This document shows, piece after piece, positions 33,886-44,107 of a stretch of 64,000 bases of DNA (positions are counted from its first letter, which is position 1; every line of letters starts with the position of its first letter). A model generated the notes under the pieces. It searched no databases. It saw only the letters and a list, made by a program, of their open reading frames with translations, and was not told the origin of the DNA. This DNA is from Staphylococcus pragensis (GTDB lineage Bacteria; Bacillota; Bacilli; Staphylococcales; Staphylococcaceae), in assembly GCF_004785665.1 (NCBI RefSeq), contig NZ_SRPJ01000001.1, forward strand, positions 372,001 through 436,000. The letters are read 5' to 3'. A program made the position numbers and the translations under genes.

Positions 33886-35048
33886 TATAAATCATAATTT
33901 TGTTTTAAAAATGCTTCTAAACGTCGCATGCCTTCTTTTAATACGCTCATTTCATAAGCATAGGAGATACGCACATAGCCTTTACCAATATTAGTAAAAG
34001 ATGATCCTGGTACGATAGCTACATGAGCTTCTTCTAACACTTTAACACAAAAGTCAAAATCTTCTTCAGTATAATTCTTAATACTTGGGAAAATATAAAA
34101 TGCACCTTCTGGTTGAGCCTCAAGTTCAAAGCCTAATTCTATAAGCTTATTTTTTAAATAATCTCGACGTTCAACATACGCTTCATTCATATATTGAGGT
34201 GCTTCTAAACCTTCATTTAATGCTGCGATACAAGCAATTTGTGCAGGTACATTAGCACAGATACAATTATATGCATGCATAAAGGTTAATTTTTCAATAA
34301 GATATTCAGGGCCTAATAAAAATCCAATGCGAATACCTGTAGCTGAATGTGATTTACTCAAACCACCAATCAATAATAATTGATCACGAATGACTTCATA
34401 TTCTGCAAAAGATGTATGCTCACCTTTAAATGTATTTTCAGCATAGATTTCATCACTAATAATGAAAATTTCTTTTGTTTTTAAATATTCTACCAAAGCT
34501 TCTACTTCGTGACGTTCTAAAATAACACCAGTAGGATTAGTAGGGTAATTCAGTAGAATGGCTTTCGTTTTATTTGTGATATGTTGAGCGATTAACTCAG
34601 GTGTGACTTTAAAATTGGATTGCGTTGTATCGATATACACTGGTTCCCCGCCAAGTGTTTCTACAAGAGGGATGTAACCAGCATAAATTGGACCAGGAAT
34701 AAGAATTTCATCTCCAGGTTCAATGATGCTACGTAAAGAAGTATCTAGCGCTTCACTTGCACCATTTGTTACGATAATTTCCTCTTCACTATAATAAAAG
34801 CCATACTTATTTTTAAAATATTGGCTAATAGCCTGGCGCGTTTCAGTCAATCCTTTATTGTGAGAATAACTTGTTTTATCTTCTTTAATCGCATTAATAT
34901 AAGCTTCTTTAACAACATCTGGCATTGGAAAATCGGGTTGACCAATCGTTAAATTGACACAATCATCAATATGTTTCATGCGATTAGAGAATTGGCGAAT
35001 ACTTGGTGCTCTTAAAAATTTAGAATTTGAATTTAATGATAATTTCAT
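33885..35048 (-). CDS. Class I/II aminotransferase (PatA-like)
   Basis: 387 residues, a PLP enzyme of the aspartate aminotransferase fold. The PLP lysine is in GGLSKSHSATGIRIG; NYPTNPTG and SDEIYAENTF bind the cofactor. It resembles N-acetyl-diaminopimelate or aromatic aminotransferases annotated patA, but the substrate is not certain. GAGGTG lies upstream of the ATG. In S. aureus the sspABC operon stands between menB and this gene; here it is absent. Confidence 0.88.
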   Translation of the reverse strand: MKLSLNSNSKFLRAPSIRQFSNRMKHIDDCVNLTIGQPDFPMPDVVKEAYINAIKEDKTSYSHNKGLTETRQAISQYFKNKYGFYYSEEEIIVTNGASEALDTSLRSIIEPGDEILIPGPIYAGYIPLVETLGGEPVYIDTTQSNFKVTPELIAQHITNKTKAILLNYPTNPTGVILERHEVEALVEYLKTKEIFIISDEIYAENTFKGEHTSFAEYEVIRDQLLLIGGLSKSHSATGIRIGFLLGPEYLIEKLTFMHAYNCICANVPAQIACIAALNEGLEAPQYMNEAYVERRDYLKNKLIELGFELEAQPEGAFYIFPSIKNYTEEDFDFCVKVLEEAHVAIVPGSSFTNIGKGYVRISYAYEMSVLKEGMRRLEAFLKQNYDL

Positions 35049-35178
35049 GTTTTACACCTCAAAAAATACCAAACTATAGTTACCTTGTATGTCACTATAG
35101 ATTTTTTAGAATAATCTAATAGTAACATATTTTAATACTATAATTTGGTATACGTGCGTTGTTTTTCATTTTCAATAG

Positions 35179-36186
35179 TTAAAACTTAAATTGGGATGGT
35201 CTCTTAAGATTAATGACTGGATTGGTCCATTTACATACAAAATTACTTGAAAGAACGTAAACAATTACCATTGAAGTCCCAATCAAATAAATATAGGTCC
35301 ATAGTGAAATGGAATCGTGAAATGGGTATAGCTTAAATCCTCGCACTACACCAATTACAAGTCCATGCAATAGATAGACATACATCGTACGTGGCCCAAT
35401 ATAAGTATAGAAACGTTGATGGTTACTCATTAAATTTAAGAATGCAAACATTGTTACAAAGATAATGACGTAATGCATTAAACGTTTAAGTGGACTATAA
35501 ACACTTTGATTATGATTCTCGAGAGACGTATAGGGACTACTACCTAAGAGCCAATCTCCGTTAATAGGGTGAATATAGTAACCAATAAAGAAACCAATAA
35601 GAATACATATTGATATAATGCTTAGTTTCTTATTTCGGAAAATTTGTGTCTGAGCTGTCGTCATTAAATAGCCAATATAGAACACAGGGAAGAATACTAT
35701 CGTACGTGAGACGCTTAAATAGCCATCCACGTTATCTGAGAAGCCTGCTAATACTGCGACAATAATAGTAATAGGCAAGACATACATTGGATTATAACGA
35801 CGAATAATGACTAAAATAACATGGAAAAAGAACAGTGTTAGTAAGAACCATAAAGCAAATACAGGATTGAATGGGTCCATTTGAATGGCATCACTTTTTC
35901 CAGTTATAAAATAATAAATTGAGAAAAAAGCATAAAAAATAGCATAAGGTGCAAGCAATTTTTTAGCAACATTCTCTAAATAATTGGGTTTATCTAAATG
36001 CTTTGCGAAGTATCCTGAAATAAATAAAAAGGTTGGCATATGGAAACTATAAATTACAAGATACAAAGCTAACATATAGTTACTTTCAGAAGTATAAGGC
36101 TGAATCATATGACCTAATACAACTAAAAATATTAGTATGGCACGTGCATTGTCGAAAAAGTAGTCTCTATCTTTATTTATAGACAT
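35179..36186 (-). CDS. Membrane acyltransferase (acyltransferase 3 family)
   Basis: 335 residues and about ten membrane helices. The family start RDYFFDNARAILIFLVVLGH is present, with the conserved Arg/Asp and FHMPTFLFISGYF. Such enzymes move acyl groups to extracellular carbohydrates. The acceptor is unknown. ATG 36186 has GGAG eight bases upstream; the frame continues to 36264 without a site. It is divergent from the MarR gene, which may control it. Confidence 0.85.
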   Translation of the reverse strand: MSINKDRDYFFDNARAILIFLVVLGHMIQPYTSESNYMLALYLVIYSFHMPTFLFISGYFAKHLDKPNYLENVAKKLLAPYAIFYAFFSIYYFITGKSDAIQMDPFNPVFALWFLLTLFFFHVILVIIRRYNPMYVLPITIIVAVLAGFSDNVDGYLSVSRTIVFFPVFYIGYLMTTAQTQIFRNKKLSIISICILIGFFIGYYIHPINGDWLLGSSPYTSLENHNQSVYSPLKRLMHYVIIFVTMFAFLNLMSNHQRFYTYIGPRTMYVYLLHGLVIGVVRGFKLYPFHDSISLWTYIYLIGTSMVIVYVLSSNFVCKWTNPVINLKRPSQFKF

Positions 36187-36339
36187 ACGATGTGCTCCTT
36201 TATTTAATGCTAACTGTATATAACTTAGTATATAATAATATAATAATGCAACAAATTTAGTCAATTTGTTGAATAGTATTGTATAATGATAGAATAAATT
36301 TTATAATAATAACAATTACAAAAGTGGAGTAGAACAACT

Positions 36340-36759
36340 ATGTATAATCAACTAGAAAAACTTATCACATTAACGAATAATGATCTTAATTTAGTAAATA
36401 GACGCTTTGGACAACGAACAGATATTACTAATGAACAATTAGAATTATTGAGAATATTATATAATTATGACCGCTTATCTCAATATGATTTAACTATGAA
36501 GATTAGTAGAGAACAGTCCATTGTTTCACGATGGATTAAAAAATTAGTTTATAAAGGCTATATTACAAGCCAACAATCACATGAGGATTTACGTTGTAAA
36601 GAATTAAGTTTAACAGAAGAAGCACGTGATTTAATTAAGCAGATTAATACTGCAAGATGTGAATTAATTGAAGCACGATGCCAATGTTTATCAAAAAAAG
36701 AAATCGAAAATTTAAACTCATTGTTGAATAAATTAAATAGTCGTCATATATATTTTTAA
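36340..36759 (+). CDS. MarR family regulator
   Basis: 139 residues with a winged helix: recognition helix SREQSIVSRWIKKLVYKGYI and wing SHEDLRCKELSLTEEA. It contains three Cys near the C-terminus (ARCELIEARCQC), so redox sensing is possible but not shown. The shared 153-base region with the divergent acyltransferase makes that gene a likely target. The target is not established. Confidence 0.85.
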   Translation: MYNQLEKLITLTNNDLNLVNRRFGQRTDITNEQLELLRILYNYDRLSQYDLTMKISREQSIVSRWIKKLVYKGYITSQQSHEDLRCKELSLTEEARDLIKQINTARCELIEARCQCLSKKEIENLNSLLNKLNSRHIYF

Positions 36760-36766
36760 AAAATAA

Positions 36767-36816
36767 AACCCTATGTCATCACTTTTAATTAAGTGAAATG
36801 ACATAGGGTTATTTTA
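36767..36816 (+). terminator. Terminator of the MarR gene
   Basis: 36767-36784 (AACCCTATGTCATCACTT) pairs with 36791-36810, followed by ATTTTA. The inverse strand is also T-rich. Confidence 0.75.
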
Positions 36817-36821
36817 GTATA

Positions 36822-36865
36822 AAAATATAAGAGGTGCATGTTATTAACACTACCTCTTATATTTT
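36822..36865 (-). terminator. atl terminator
   Basis: A perfect 14-bp stem, AAAATATAAGAGGT (36822-36835) with its complement at 36852-36865, lies 11 bases after the atl stop on the minus strand. The stem's own A/T end supplies the U-rich part. Confidence 0.7.
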
Positions 36866-36876
36866 AATTTTAATTG

Positions 36877-39800
36877 TTATTTGATAAAGCTCGTTACTTC
36901 GAAATATTTACCTACTGCTTTAATTTTATCGTAAAACGATTTTAAGATTTCAGCATTAAGGTTTGCCCAATTGACATCAGTTGCGTATTGATGAGTACCT
37001 GGATGATCAGGGTTCCAACGCATTTTGTAAAGTGTATTTTGACCGGCTTTAATATAATCTTGACCAATGAATTTAGCGCCACCAATGATAGCTTTAGAGA
37101 CTGAATTCCATCCAGCATTTTTAGCATAGTTTATACCACTAGAAAGAGGGGTGCTATCATATGCTGCAATGCCAAATACATTATAGTATTTATTTGCGCT
37201 ATTTGGATTAACGTAATTATTCACTACATCTGCACCTTTAGCTAATTGTGACTGACCATTTCCAGTTTCAATTAAAGCATGAGCAATTAAGTAAATTTCA
37301 TTGATACCTGCTGCTTTAGCTGCTTCACTAAATGCTTGACCTTGATTTTCTAGAACACCTTTACCTTTAAGTAGCTTATTCATACCTGCTACTGATAAGT
37401 TTTGTGGGCGATCTAAACGTAAAAATTGATATTTAAGTGTATCATTTTTAGATAATGCATCAGAGTTCATGGCATTTTTTATTTCACTAGTTGAAGCGTT
37501 TGCCCACCCGTATGCATTACGTTGTATTTGTGGTGGAGCACCATAAGCATTTTGTTGTGTTGCTACAGCTTGGTCTAATGTTTGATATGATGTCTTACGT
37601 TTCACTAATTGCTTTTTCAAATCTGAATCTTTAATCCAAGCATATTTGTTATTACTTAATTTACCGTAGTACCAAGTTTTACCATTAACTATTTTACGCT
37701 TAGTCACATGGAACATTTCTTCATTATACGGTTTTAAATCATAAGCTTTCGCTGAAGAAGGTGCATCATAGTAGAAACTATTTGTGCTATCAATAATTAA
37801 TTCATCTTCATAATTTTCAGCATCATCAACAGTTGCGTTAGACGATAAATCGTTTTGTGCCATCCAACCAGTTTTTCCATTTACCGTACCATAATAATAA
37901 GTTGTATTACCAATAGTAGCAGTTTTTGAAACTTTGAATGTTTGGTTTGCTAAATCTTTATTATCTAAACGTTGTTGGGCTGTACCCCAAGCTACTGAAT
38001 AAAGGCCATTGTTTGCTTTATTTACAGTATAAGTTCCAGAAAGTTTTTGTTCCTTACTTAAATTTTGAATATTTAAATCTTTAATATTGAACCAACCTAA
38101 TGGTGTATTTTGAATTGGATTTTGTAACAGCACATACGTATTATCATCAATTGTTCGTTCTTTAGTTACTTTATACGTTTTATTAGCATATTTCGCTGCA
38201 TTTTTACCACTTTTATCATAAACGGTAGCACGAATACCATCATTATTAGCATTCACTTGTGCCATACTAGACACAGTTTGTGTTGTGGCAGGTTTAGCAA
38301 ACTTAGCATTGAAGTGTGGTTTAACGATATCATCACTGTTTACCCAACCCCATACACCGTTAACTACACCATGAAGATACGTAGTATTACCAATTTGAAC
38401 ATTATCTATTGATCTTAATTCTTCATTACTAGTTGGAATTGTCGCTTTAATTTGTTTATCGCTGCCCCAAGGCGTACTATACACATTTGTATTACTGTTC
38501 ACTTTATATGAAGTAACATCAGTTTTAGTAGGTGTAGCAGACTTAACGGAAATATCAGACGCTGGCACCCATCCACGTAAATGGCCACTATTATAATCAG
38601 AAATTAAATAGAATTCTTGATTATTTAAGTTTGCTTTTTTAGTGATACGATACGTATTACCGTTAAGTTCAGGATTAGTTTTGGCAACTGTATCATAAAC
38701 TGTTGAATATACACCTTTACTATTTGAAGAAACTTGACCAAGTGTATTCTGTAATTCTGAAACTTTCATTACGTTGTCGTTAGATGTTAGGGGACTTAAA
38801 TAGTATTGACTTATCCAACCATTTTGTCCGTTAACTGAACCATATAAATAAGTAGCTGTTCCTACTTGCTGAGATTTAGTTGCTTTAAATGGTGCAGTAT
38901 TTGATTTAGAAATAGTACCAGCTTCTTGATTATAATTACCCCAAGGTACTGTATATAACGTTGAACCAGGTTTAATAGTATAAGATTGGTTAACTTTTAC
39001 TGGAGATTTAACTGTATTATAAGTTGTTTCATTTTGTTTAACCCAGCCATAAGTTTTTCCGCTATTATAATCTGAAAGTAAGTAATACTTATCAGAACCT
39101 AATTGAGCTGATTTAGTAACTGATAATGTGTTATGAACTTGGTCAGTGGCTTTGCCTGAATCGTCATAAACTGTATTATAAACACCACTGTTATTTGAAT
39201 TTATTTGAGCTAAACCAGTTGCTGATTTAACTGTTAATTTATTATTTTTAGCAGTGCTTGAACTATTATTTCTTTTATTACTATTGCTGTTATTATTAGA
39301 ACCTGAATTGTTATTAGAATTATTTGATGTTGTGCCCCATGGTGCTACTTTTCCCTCTTTAATCAAATATTTCTCATTAATTAAATCGTACAATTCGTCA
39401 TAGCTATAATTATGCGCTTGGAAGTACGCATGTGGATCAGAATGGTCAGAGCCACCTAAGTAACGACTAATAGCATAATGTGTCCAAACTGTACCTTGAC
39501 CATCATATTCAGCGCTATTTGGTTGTAAATCATAATATTGTAACTGAGTAGCTGCATAATCTGCATAGTTATTCATTGAACGTGCGAATGAATCATAGTC
39601 ATGCGTGTGCACGATTTCAACATTGATAAAACGTTCGTTACCTTGTGGACCTGCGCCCCAAGATAAGTAATCTGTTGGCGCTGTTTCAATAATACGATTA
39701 CCATCGACGAAAGCATGTACAAAGGCATTTTGATAGTTATTCTTCATATAATTAATTTCGCCTTCAATAGTTGAGTTATCGTTAGCAGTATCATGTACAA

Positions 39801-41025
39801 CAATTCCTTCAGGATTACCTACGCCATTACGATATCCATATTGAGGGAAGTAAGATGTATAATCTTCTTCAATTCGTGGCGCTTGTAAATTGTGAGAACG
39901 AATATAATTATTAATTGAAGAACTCACTTGAGGTTTATATTTAGGTAATGATGAAGTTGCTGCATAACGTTTTACAGCACGAACGTTAGTAGCAGGGCCA
40001 CCTTTACCTCCTACAGATCTAACGGATGAATCACCAGTCATTGATTGAGCATACGTCGTTACGTTTGTATTTGTATTATCTTGTGTCTGTGCATTAGTTG
40101 TAGGATTTGTTGGTTTAGTTTGTGTTGATTTCGTGTTACTAGTAGTTGATGCTTTACTTGAATGAGTCGCATCGTTTTGAGTCTTAAGTTGCTCATTGTT
40201 TTGCTGAGCAGTCGTATTTTGAGCATTTACTGTTGAATTAGTATTTGCTTTTTGAACTTGAGTTGTTTGTGTATTATTTTGAGACTTGTTACTACTATTA
40301 TTTAAATTTGATGCATTATATGTTTGGATTTTATTTTGTGATTGAACAGCAGTATTAGCTTTTTCAATATCTCGTTTTTGATTACCTTGATTAAGGTTAG
40401 CAACCGATGATTGTTGTTTATTAATGTTTGAATTTTGAGTTGCATTAGTTTTACTCGTTTGTGTTGAGTTACTATTTTGAGTCGCAATGTTTTGATTAAT
40501 ATTTGTATTTTGTTGGTTAGCTGTACCTTGAGTTTTCTGTTGTGATGTTGTTTGTGTATTATTTGTTGCACTAGAATTTAATTGTTGAGCATTATTTGTT
40601 CGAGTAGCATTTGTGCCTTGGACGTTACTCGTCTTATTTGTTGCAACATCATTAGTTGTTGCTTTGTTCACAGTTGCATTGTTTGAAGATTGAACACTAG
40701 TTCCGTTTTGGATTTTAGATTGACTATTTGAATTATGTAAATTATCTAAGTTAGCATCATACGTACGAACATTAGAAGATGTGTTTGGTTTTACTTCTGA
40801 TGGATTGTGATAAGCTTGAACGCCAGAAACATTTTGAGTTGATTGCGTTACTTGTTGTTTAGCTTGTTTAGCACTATTTAACTGGTGTTGATCATCAATT
40901 ACATTTTTAGCATTAGTATTAGTTTGATTGTTTTCAGCTGCATGAGCTTGATGCGATGTAAATGCAGCACCAAATAGTGTAAGTGCAATCATTGAAGGGA
41001 ATTTTAGGCTGAATTTTTTTGTCAT
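36877..41025 (-). CDS. atl: Bifunctional autolysin: amidase and glucosaminidase
   Basis: 1382 residues. Signal peptide ends near QAHA-AENN (residue 29). Residues 30-350 are a Gln/Asn/Thr-rich propeptide. The amidase_2 domain (about 385-555) has H411 (GIVVHDT), E470 and H516 (VWTHYAIS). Pairs of GW/SH3-like repeats (about 600-1150) anchor it to lipoteichoic acid and the septum. The C-terminal glucosaminidase (about 1190-1382) has a catalytic Glu in AHALIETGNGQS. It separates daughter cells and, in S. epidermidis, promotes attachment. AGGAG precedes the ATG. Confidence 0.96.
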   Translation of the reverse strand: MTKKFSLKFPSMIALTLFGAAFTSHQAHAAENNQTNTNAKNVIDDQHQLNSAKQAKQQVTQSTQNVSGVQAYHNPSEVKPNTSSNVRTYDANLDNLHNSNSQSKIQNGTSVQSSNNATVNKATTNDVATNKTSNVQGTNATRTNNAQQLNSSATNNTQTTSQQKTQGTANQQNTNINQNIATQNSNSTQTSKTNATQNSNINKQQSSVANLNQGNQKRDIEKANTAVQSQNKIQTYNASNLNNSSNKSQNNTQTTQVQKANTNSTVNAQNTTAQQNNEQLKTQNDATHSSKASTTSNTKSTQTKPTNPTTNAQTQDNTNTNVTTYAQSMTGDSSVRSVGGKGGPATNVRAVKRYAATSSLPKYKPQVSSSINNYIRSHNLQAPRIEEDYTSYFPQYGYRNGVGNPEGIVVHDTANDNSTIEGEINYMKNNYQNAFVHAFVDGNRIIETAPTDYLSWGAGPQGNERFINVEIVHTHDYDSFARSMNNYADYAATQLQYYDLQPNSAEYDGQGTVWTHYAISRYLGGSDHSDPHAYFQAHNYSYDELYDLINEKYLIKEGKVAPWGTTSNNSNNNSGSNNNSNSNKRNNSSSTAKNNKLTVKSATGLAQINSNNSGVYNTVYDDSGKATDQVHNTLSVTKSAQLGSDKYYLLSDYNSGKTYGWVKQNETTYNTVKSPVKVNQSYTIKPGSTLYTVPWGNYNQEAGTISKSNTAPFKATKSQQVGTATYLYGSVNGQNGWISQYYLSPLTSNDNVMKVSELQNTLGQVSSNSKGVYSTVYDTVAKTNPELNGNTYRITKKANLNNQEFYLISDYNSGHLRGWVPASDISVKSATPTKTDVTSYKVNSNTNVYSTPWGSDKQIKATIPTSNEELRSIDNVQIGNTTYLHGVVNGVWGWVNSDDIVKPHFNAKFAKPATTQTVSSMAQVNANNDGIRATVYDKSGKNAAKYANKTYKVTKERTIDDNTYVLLQNPIQNTPLGWFNIKDLNIQNLSKEQKLSGTYTVNKANNGLYSVAWGTAQQRLDNKDLANQTFKVSKTATIGNTTYYYGTVNGKTGWMAQNDLSSNATVDDAENYEDELIIDSTNSFYYDAPSSAKAYDLKPYNEEMFHVTKRKIVNGKTWYYGKLSNNKYAWIKDSDLKKQLVKRKTSYQTLDQAVATQQNAYGAPPQIQRNAYGWANASTSEIKNAMNSDALSKNDTLKYQFLRLDRPQNLSVAGMNKLLKGKGVLENQGQAFSEAAKAAGINEIYLIAHALIETGNGQSQLAKGADVVNNYVNPNSANKYYNVFGIAAYDSTPLSSGINYAKNAGWNSVSKAIIGGAKFIGQDYIKAGQNTLYKMRWNPDHPGTHQYATDVNWANLNAEILKSFYDKIKAVGKYFEVTSFIK

Positions 41026-41388
41026 GTTTTTACTCCTAATAATTGTTGTTATTTATCTATTATAGTAATTAAATAGATGAAAATTATTAATTTAACGATT
41101 TTGTAAACTAACTTTAATTTTTTCTTACTTATATCAAACAAAGAATAATAATACTAATGGTAATTAAAAATTTAGAATAAACTTTTCGGTATTTTGAATA
41201 ATGATTAAATTTAGAAATATATTTGTTTTACATTTATTACCATGTGTAGGGAGCAAAAGGATATAAGTAATTAGCTTTAATTTGCAGTAGATAAAATTGT
41301 AAATATTAAATTTATAAAAGTTAGCAATTTTAGGTACATATAAATAAAGAAATCATTTTTCAGTTTAATTACAAATTATAAATGCATA
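41026..41388. other. 363-base intergenic region upstream of atl
   Basis: AT-rich with no coding sequence. It must hold the atl promoter and leader. A WalR-like direct repeat, TGTAAA-N5-TTTAAT, is at 41102-41118. I see no other signal. Confidence 0.6.
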
Positions 41389-41814
41389 TTAAATATTTTT
41401 GTACATTTTAATATGCTCAATATTTTCTTCTAAAAACACGTCGCCTGTAGGTGTATAACCTAATTTTTCGTAAAAACCTTGAGCTTGTGTTTGAGCATTT
41501 AAAACAAGGCATTGGTGTTCTTGTGCTTTGGCAAAATGTTCTACAGCAGTCATTAAAGCATGACCATAGCCATAATTACGATAGTCTTTTAAGATGGCCA
41601 CACGTTCTATTTTAACAGCATCTTCGTAAGGTCGAAACCTTGCACAAGCGAATGGTTGATGATTTTGATCGTCGTACCCAATAATATGAGTAGAGTGTTC
41701 TTCAAATTCATCGAGTTCATTTTCAAGAGGTACGCCTTGTTCTTTAACAAATACTTCTTTTCTAATTGTAAAGCAGTCTGATAGCATATTTTTATTTTTT
41801 ACAATTTCAAACAT
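41389..41814 (-). CDS. GNAT acetyltransferase (ElaA/YjcF-like)
   Basis: 141 residues. RKEVFVKEQGVPLENELDE is the signature of this GNAT subgroup, and YRNYGYGHALM is the acetyl-CoA loop. AAGGAG lies upstream of the ATG. A similar gene lies beside atl in S. aureus. Substrate unknown. Confidence 0.85.
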   Translation of the reverse strand: MFEIVKNKNMLSDCFTIRKEVFVKEQGVPLENELDEFEEHSTHIIGYDDQNHQPFACARFRPYEDAVKIERVAILKDYRNYGYGHALMTAVEHFAKAQEHQCLVLNAQTQAQGFYEKLGYTPTGDVFLEENIEHIKMYKNI

Positions 41815-41895
41815 TGTGTAGTTCTCCTTTTAAAAAAATTAGTATTAGTCAAAATGAATATAAGTATAGAGTTGTTCTATATTAAATAATGAGAT

Positions 41896-41951
41896 AAAAA
41901 TAGAGCGGACCAGAAATCAATAGTCATTTAATTGATTTCATCGGCCCGCTC
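41896..41951 (-). terminator. Terminator of the lcpB-DUF2538 unit
   Basis: GAGCGG at 41903 with an inner AAATCAAT arm pairs with ATTGATTT and CCCGCTC (ending 41951). The minus strand then reads TATTTTTAT. Confidence 0.65.
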
Positions 41952-41970
41952 ATTACATAAATAATTATGA

Positions 41971-42441
41971 TTAAAGAGCTTCTTGACGCACGATGGCACA
42001 GTATTGCCAAAAAATTCTAAGTTGTGCAATATTCCAATTATTCATGCCCATAGTATAGCCAGAAGGTTTAAATAAGTTGACATCAGTAACTTCTAACGCC
42101 GCAGCAATTAAATATTGAAGCGGTATGCTAATGTTTTGCATCGTTTCTGTAATGCCATTTTCATTGTATACCCAAGAAAATGGTAACTCTGATTCAAATA
42201 CATCTACCTTATTGAAAATATCTGGAAGAGCTACGATATAACAAGCACCATTAACAACAGGGTTCTCAGACGTATTACCGTAATACAATAATAAAGCTTC
42301 ATAATTCTCACGATGTTCATGATTAACGTAGAAGAATTCATTTCTAAATAACGCCATATCTTTACTATGAATGATTTGTTGCTCTAAAACATTGAACATC
42401 CCGTTGATATTGGCAACTTTTTCATACGTTTTACGTGACAT
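41971..42441 (-). CDS. DUF2538 family protein
   Basis: 156 residues, soluble, nearly identical in plan to a conserved staphylococcal protein encoded after lcpB (FNVLEQQIIHS, FFYVNHEHRENYEALL, MGMNNWNIAQLRIFWQY). No function is known. ATG 42441 has GGAG eight bases upstream; the longer frame to 42459 is not supported. It follows lcpB with 19 bases between. Confidence 0.85.
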   Translation of the reverse strand: MSRKTYEKVANINGMFNVLEQQIIHSKDMALFRNEFFYVNHEHRENYEALLLYYGNTSENPVVNGACYIVALPDIFNKVDVFESELPFSWVYNENGITETMQNISIPLQYLIAAALEVTDVNLFKPSGYTMGMNNWNIAQLRIFWQYCAIVRQEAL

Positions 42442-42460
42442 TGTACGTGCTCCTTTCAAC

Positions 42461-43708
42461 TTAATATAACTGATTGTTTTGATTGTTATCTAATTCATTT
42501 GATTGGTCTGGAATATAGGTAGCATCTGAGTTGTTATTATTTGAAGATGATTGGTTTGTATTATTGGGTTCATTATTGTAAGAATTAGCATCTTCACCAT
42601 TCCTATCATTTGATTGGTTATCTGTTTCATCATCATTGTTATCTTTTGAAGTCGTATCTTTTTGGTTATCTTTTAATAAAGATTGATCAAGTGGTGTTAA
42701 TGGTACTAATGAGCCATAATGCTTGATAACACGTTCATCTAAAAAGTCTTTCTTATCTGTTATTTTAGATAGTCCTAAATCTGAACGCAATAAATTTGAA
42801 TATTTAGCGATACTATCGACGCTTGGATTATAGTAATAGACACCATCTAAGTAATCATCTTTACCTTTGAGTTGGGACTTTTTGAAGTCTATATCATCAG
42901 ATAAATACATTGAAGCGAGACTTTTGATTTCTTGAGATGTTAAATTATGTTTCGCATTTTTACCTACAATTTGAACTAATTCATCTAATTTACTATACGA
43001 ATTTAAATCCTTCGCTTTTTGGAAAAGAAGTTTAATTAAATCCATTTGGCGTTCGCCACGTTTAAGATCAGAATCATGGTGACGCGTTCTTGCTACTGCT
43101 AACGCTTCATCACCATTAAGTTTTTGATAACCTTTTTTGATTTTGATTCTACCAGTATCATCTGTATTAGGTTCATTTAAATCATAAGGTACATCATAAT
43201 AAATGCCTCCAAGCTCATTAACTGCTTGAACAAAAGCATCCATATTAACTCGAACGTAATAGTCAACTGGTACGTTTAACGTTGCTTCTACAGAATCCAT
43301 TGCAGCTATTGGACCACCATATGCATGTGCATGAGTAATTTTATCGTAATAGCCAACTTTAGGAATATAACTAATTGTATCACGGGGGATACTTAGTAAT
43401 CTAATTTGATGTTTTTTTGGACTAAAGGTTGAAAGAATCATTGAATCTGTTCTTGAGTGCTCTGTAGTTTGGCCATTTTTTCTACGGCCTTCATTATCAT
43501 CAATACCTAAAAATAAAATTGATACAGCATCTTTAGATGGATCAACTTTTCCTTTTCTTATATTAGATTGTCGTGTAGCATCATCTTTACTATAAGAATC
43601 TTTCATAGCATCTTCAGAACTATGATATAAATGGATAATAAAAATTACAGGAACTACTATAAGAACTAAAGTCAATAACATCATAAAGTATTTTAAAAAA
43701 CGGTTCAT
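42461..43708 (-). CDS. lcpB: LytR-CpsA-Psr family ligase
   Basis: 415 residues. One N-terminal membrane helix is followed by the extracellular LCP domain: ILFLGIDDNEGR, RTDSMILSTF, LLSIPRDT, GGIYYDV and ARTRHHDSDLKRGERQ, the last with the Arg residues that bind polyprenyl phosphate. It attaches teichoic acid or capsule to peptidoglycan. The C-terminus (about 330-415) is a disordered Asn/Asp/Ser-rich tail. Its place beside fmtA matches the S. aureus lcpB locus; the symbol rests on that. Confidence 0.85.
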   Translation of the reverse strand: MNRFLKYFMMLLTLVLIVVPVIFIIHLYHSSEDAMKDSYSKDDATRQSNIRKGKVDPSKDAVSILFLGIDDNEGRRKNGQTTEHSRTDSMILSTFSPKKHQIRLLSIPRDTISYIPKVGYYDKITHAHAYGGPIAAMDSVEATLNVPVDYYVRVNMDAFVQAVNELGGIYYDVPYDLNEPNTDDTGRIKIKKGYQKLNGDEALAVARTRHHDSDLKRGERQMDLIKLLFQKAKDLNSYSKLDELVQIVGKNAKHNLTSQEIKSLASMYLSDDIDFKKSQLKGKDDYLDGVYYYNPSVDSIAKYSNLLRSDLGLSKITDKKDFLDERVIKHYGSLVPLTPLDQSLLKDNQKDTTSKDNNDDETDNQSNDRNGEDANSYNNEPNNTNQSSSNNNNSDATYIPDQSNELDNNQNNQLY

Positions 43709-44107
43709 AACTTTCGCTCCTATACTTAAATTTTAATAGTTATCAATTAAACGAAGAAATTATATTTTTTACTAAGATGACTTAGGTTACTTAATTTTTT
43801 AAATAATCTTTAACTCTCATAACCATAAATTGTATTACTCTTCGGGAGAAATTACAACTTAAATTTTGTCACAAAAAAAGGAAAGAAATTAAATTTCTAT
43901 ATACGCTTAAGTTAAGTCTGATTAAGAAAAATACACTCACTTTATCGGACTAAAGGATGATGTGATTTTTAAAAATAAGCGTATGATAAATTAGAGATGA
44001 ATTTTTTTATAGCATAATTTATAATATAAAATATTAAATGAATATAAATTAAATGGATAACTTAATTTAATTATAGCGTTATCTGCTTAATTATAAAGAG
44101 GCAACAG
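43709..44107. other. 399-base intergenic region between lcpB and fmtA
   Basis: Very AT-rich, with no open frame of interest and no hairpin-T element. It should hold the divergent promoters of lcpB and fmtA. I cannot pick convincing boxes. Confidence 0.5.
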
